Shown here: one piece after another, positions 63,314 to 64,000 of the stretch
Numbering within the stretch: the stretch's first letter is position 1
Layout: the number at the start of each line of letters is the position of its first letter
NCBI GenBank assembly: GCA_026936335.1
Contig: JAPMXV010000044.1
Coordinates: 62,001-126,000, forward strand
Direction of reading: 5' to 3'
From: Mantamonas sphyraenae
Taxonomy: Eukaryota; CRuMs; Mantamonadidae
Length of the DNA stretch: 64,000 bases
Made by a program: the position numbers and the translations under genes
The notes under the pieces: generated by a model
Database searches by the model: none
Told to the model about the DNA's origin: nothing
Seen by the model: the letters and a program-made list of their open reading frames with translations, nothing else

Positions 63314-64000
63314 ATGCATACATTGGTTTGGCTGTGTGCTGTGGCTACCTTTCTGATGAACGGCACCCGTGCTCTGATGAGTACGGCTGTAATTCCGCTC
63401 GCGGCGGAACTGAACATGGACCCCGAGGCACAGGCTGCCGTGCTGTCATCCTTCTTCTGGGGATACCTGTTTACTCAGGTGCCTGGCGGATGGCTGGCTG
63501 CCCGGTATTCCCCCGAGGCTGTGTATGCCGTCTCCGTCGCTCTGTTTAGTCTGTTCACCCTGCTCACCCCTGTTCTCGCGTACATGGACACGGTGGGACA
63601 CGGATGGCTGTACATGGCCCGTGTTATAGTGGGTCTCTCCCAGGGTGTGTTCTATCCTGTGCAGAATCAACTGGTCGCCAAGTGGGTTGCTGTGCACGAA
63701 CGATCCACCGCTCTCGGCTTCCTCGGCGCGGCTGCTTCCAGCGCCATCCTGTTTATCATGGCCCTTTTTGGTCCCATGGACGCAGCCATGGGGTGGCACG
63801 GCCCATTCGTGTTGCTTGGAGCGTGTGGGTTGGCCTGGATGGCTGCCTGGCGTGCAGTGACAGCCGCGACCACGCCCGAAGGCCGTCCGGGTCTTGCGGA
63901 CGAGGAGCAAATGGCACTGATTGGAAACGGGGCTGATAACCATGCCAAGGACCAAGCGTCGGATGTGGTGGCCTTCCCGTGGTCCCGCGTGTGGTCTGAG
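63314..64000 (+). CDS. SLC17/ANTR-like MFS transporter, 3' part beyond the window
   Basis: An open frame of 229 codons runs from the ATG at 63314 to the window edge. It shows the first six membrane helices of an MFS protein: LCAVATFLMNGTRALMSTAV, then FFWGYLFTQVPGGWLAARYS, which is the SLC17/anion-cotransporter signature between TM2 and TM3, an AR-x2-VG-L-x-QG motif (MARVIVGLSQGVFYP), and VLLGACGLAWMAAW before an acidic-to-neutral central loop. SLC17-type proteins move phosphate, sialic acid, nucleotides or organic anions. The substrate cannot be told from this half. A very short N-terminus before TM1 is unusual, but there is no better upstream ATG in frame. Confidence 0.85.
   Translation, partial: MHTLVWLCAVATFLMNGTRALMSTAVIPLAAELNMDPEAQAAVLSSFFWGYLFTQVPGGWLAARYSPEAVYAVSVALFSLFTLLTPVLAYMDTVGHGWLYMARVIVGLSQGVFYPVQNQLVAKWVAVHERSTALGFLGAAASSAILFIMALFGPMDAAMGWHGPFVLLGACGLAWMAAWRAVTAATTPEGRPGLADEEQMALIGNGADNHAKDQASDVVAFPWSRVWSE

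Noticed and set aside
1-64000. Transposons, viral insertions, rRNA or tRNA genes
   Set aside because: No reverse transcriptase, transposase, integrase or capsid-like frame, no terminal repeats, and no tRNA cloverleaf was recognised by eye. A tRNAscan or repeat-masking run could still find a short one.

Overview
The window is nuclear DNA from a compact, intron-containing eukaryote, almost certainly a unicellular, flagellate-forming protist. The evidence is: spliceosomal GT..AG introns in 24 of 35 genes; core eukaryotic genes (RNA polymerase II RPB2, CCT4, RPT1, SEC31, OSTC, EMC2, VTI1, ASH2, SPT4, cytosolic-type GlnRS and HisRS, TYW2); mitochondrial genes (mtSSB, bS21m); and two cilium-linked genes (BBS2 and a polycystin-type channel). 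The DNA is GC-rich and coding regions carry long Ser, Asp and Gln runs. I cannot assign a lineage from sequence alone. Presence of BBS2 and a polycystin argues against most fungi and land plants.

Layout, left to right. 1-5590: a truncated secretory TPR protein (-), mtSSB (+), EMC2 (-) and a two-C1-domain/IQ signalling protein (+). 5655-9326: CCT4, then a tandem array of three glutaredoxins. 9427-16366: a DeSI-type PPPDE peptidase (-), SPT4 with an acidic extension (+), GlnRS (-) and a BTB-BACK-discoidin-like protein (+). 16406-24037: polycystin channel (-), HisRS with an N-terminal aromatic-ammonia-lyase-like domain (-) and a small NIF3/PII-like protein (+). 24075-31422: SEC31 (-), OSTC (+), bS21m (-) and proteasome RPT1 (+). 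31463-39623: an LRR-GNAT fusion (-), VTI1 SNARE (-), a small unknown protein (+), a minimal GH31 glycosidase (+) and ASH2 (+). 39683-48380: RPB2 with seven exons (-), a kelch protein (+), a clan-A-like secreted glycosidase (-) and a Nudix hydrolase (+). 48588-55115: a 1,346-residue secreted protein of unknown family, PP2C phosphatase and TYW2 (all +). 55142-64000: BBS2 (-), a secretory OGT-like glycosyltransferase (+), a membrane-anchored helical orphan (-) and the first half of an SLC17-like MFS transporter (+).

Packing is extreme. Convergent genes are separated by about 25-100 bp, and twelve divergent pairs share start-to-start spacers mostly of 57-136 bp. There is no long gene-free stretch apart from introns and one 387-bp divergent spacer. 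Introns are short and cluster at the 5' ends of long genes. I see no mobile element, rRNA, tRNA or CRISPR array.

Most genes are housekeeping and not functionally linked by position. Recurrent themes are secretion and glycosylation (EMC2, SEC31, OSTC, VTI1, OGT-like, two glycosidases, the large secreted orphan) and cilia (BBS2, polycystin). The most novel items are the large secreted protein with amphipathic helices and Cys-Trp-Cys repeats, the LRR-GNAT fusion, the secretory OGT-like enzyme, and the HisRS with its apparently inactive lyase domain. All exon structures were worked out by eye from frame continuity, splice signals and family resemblance.
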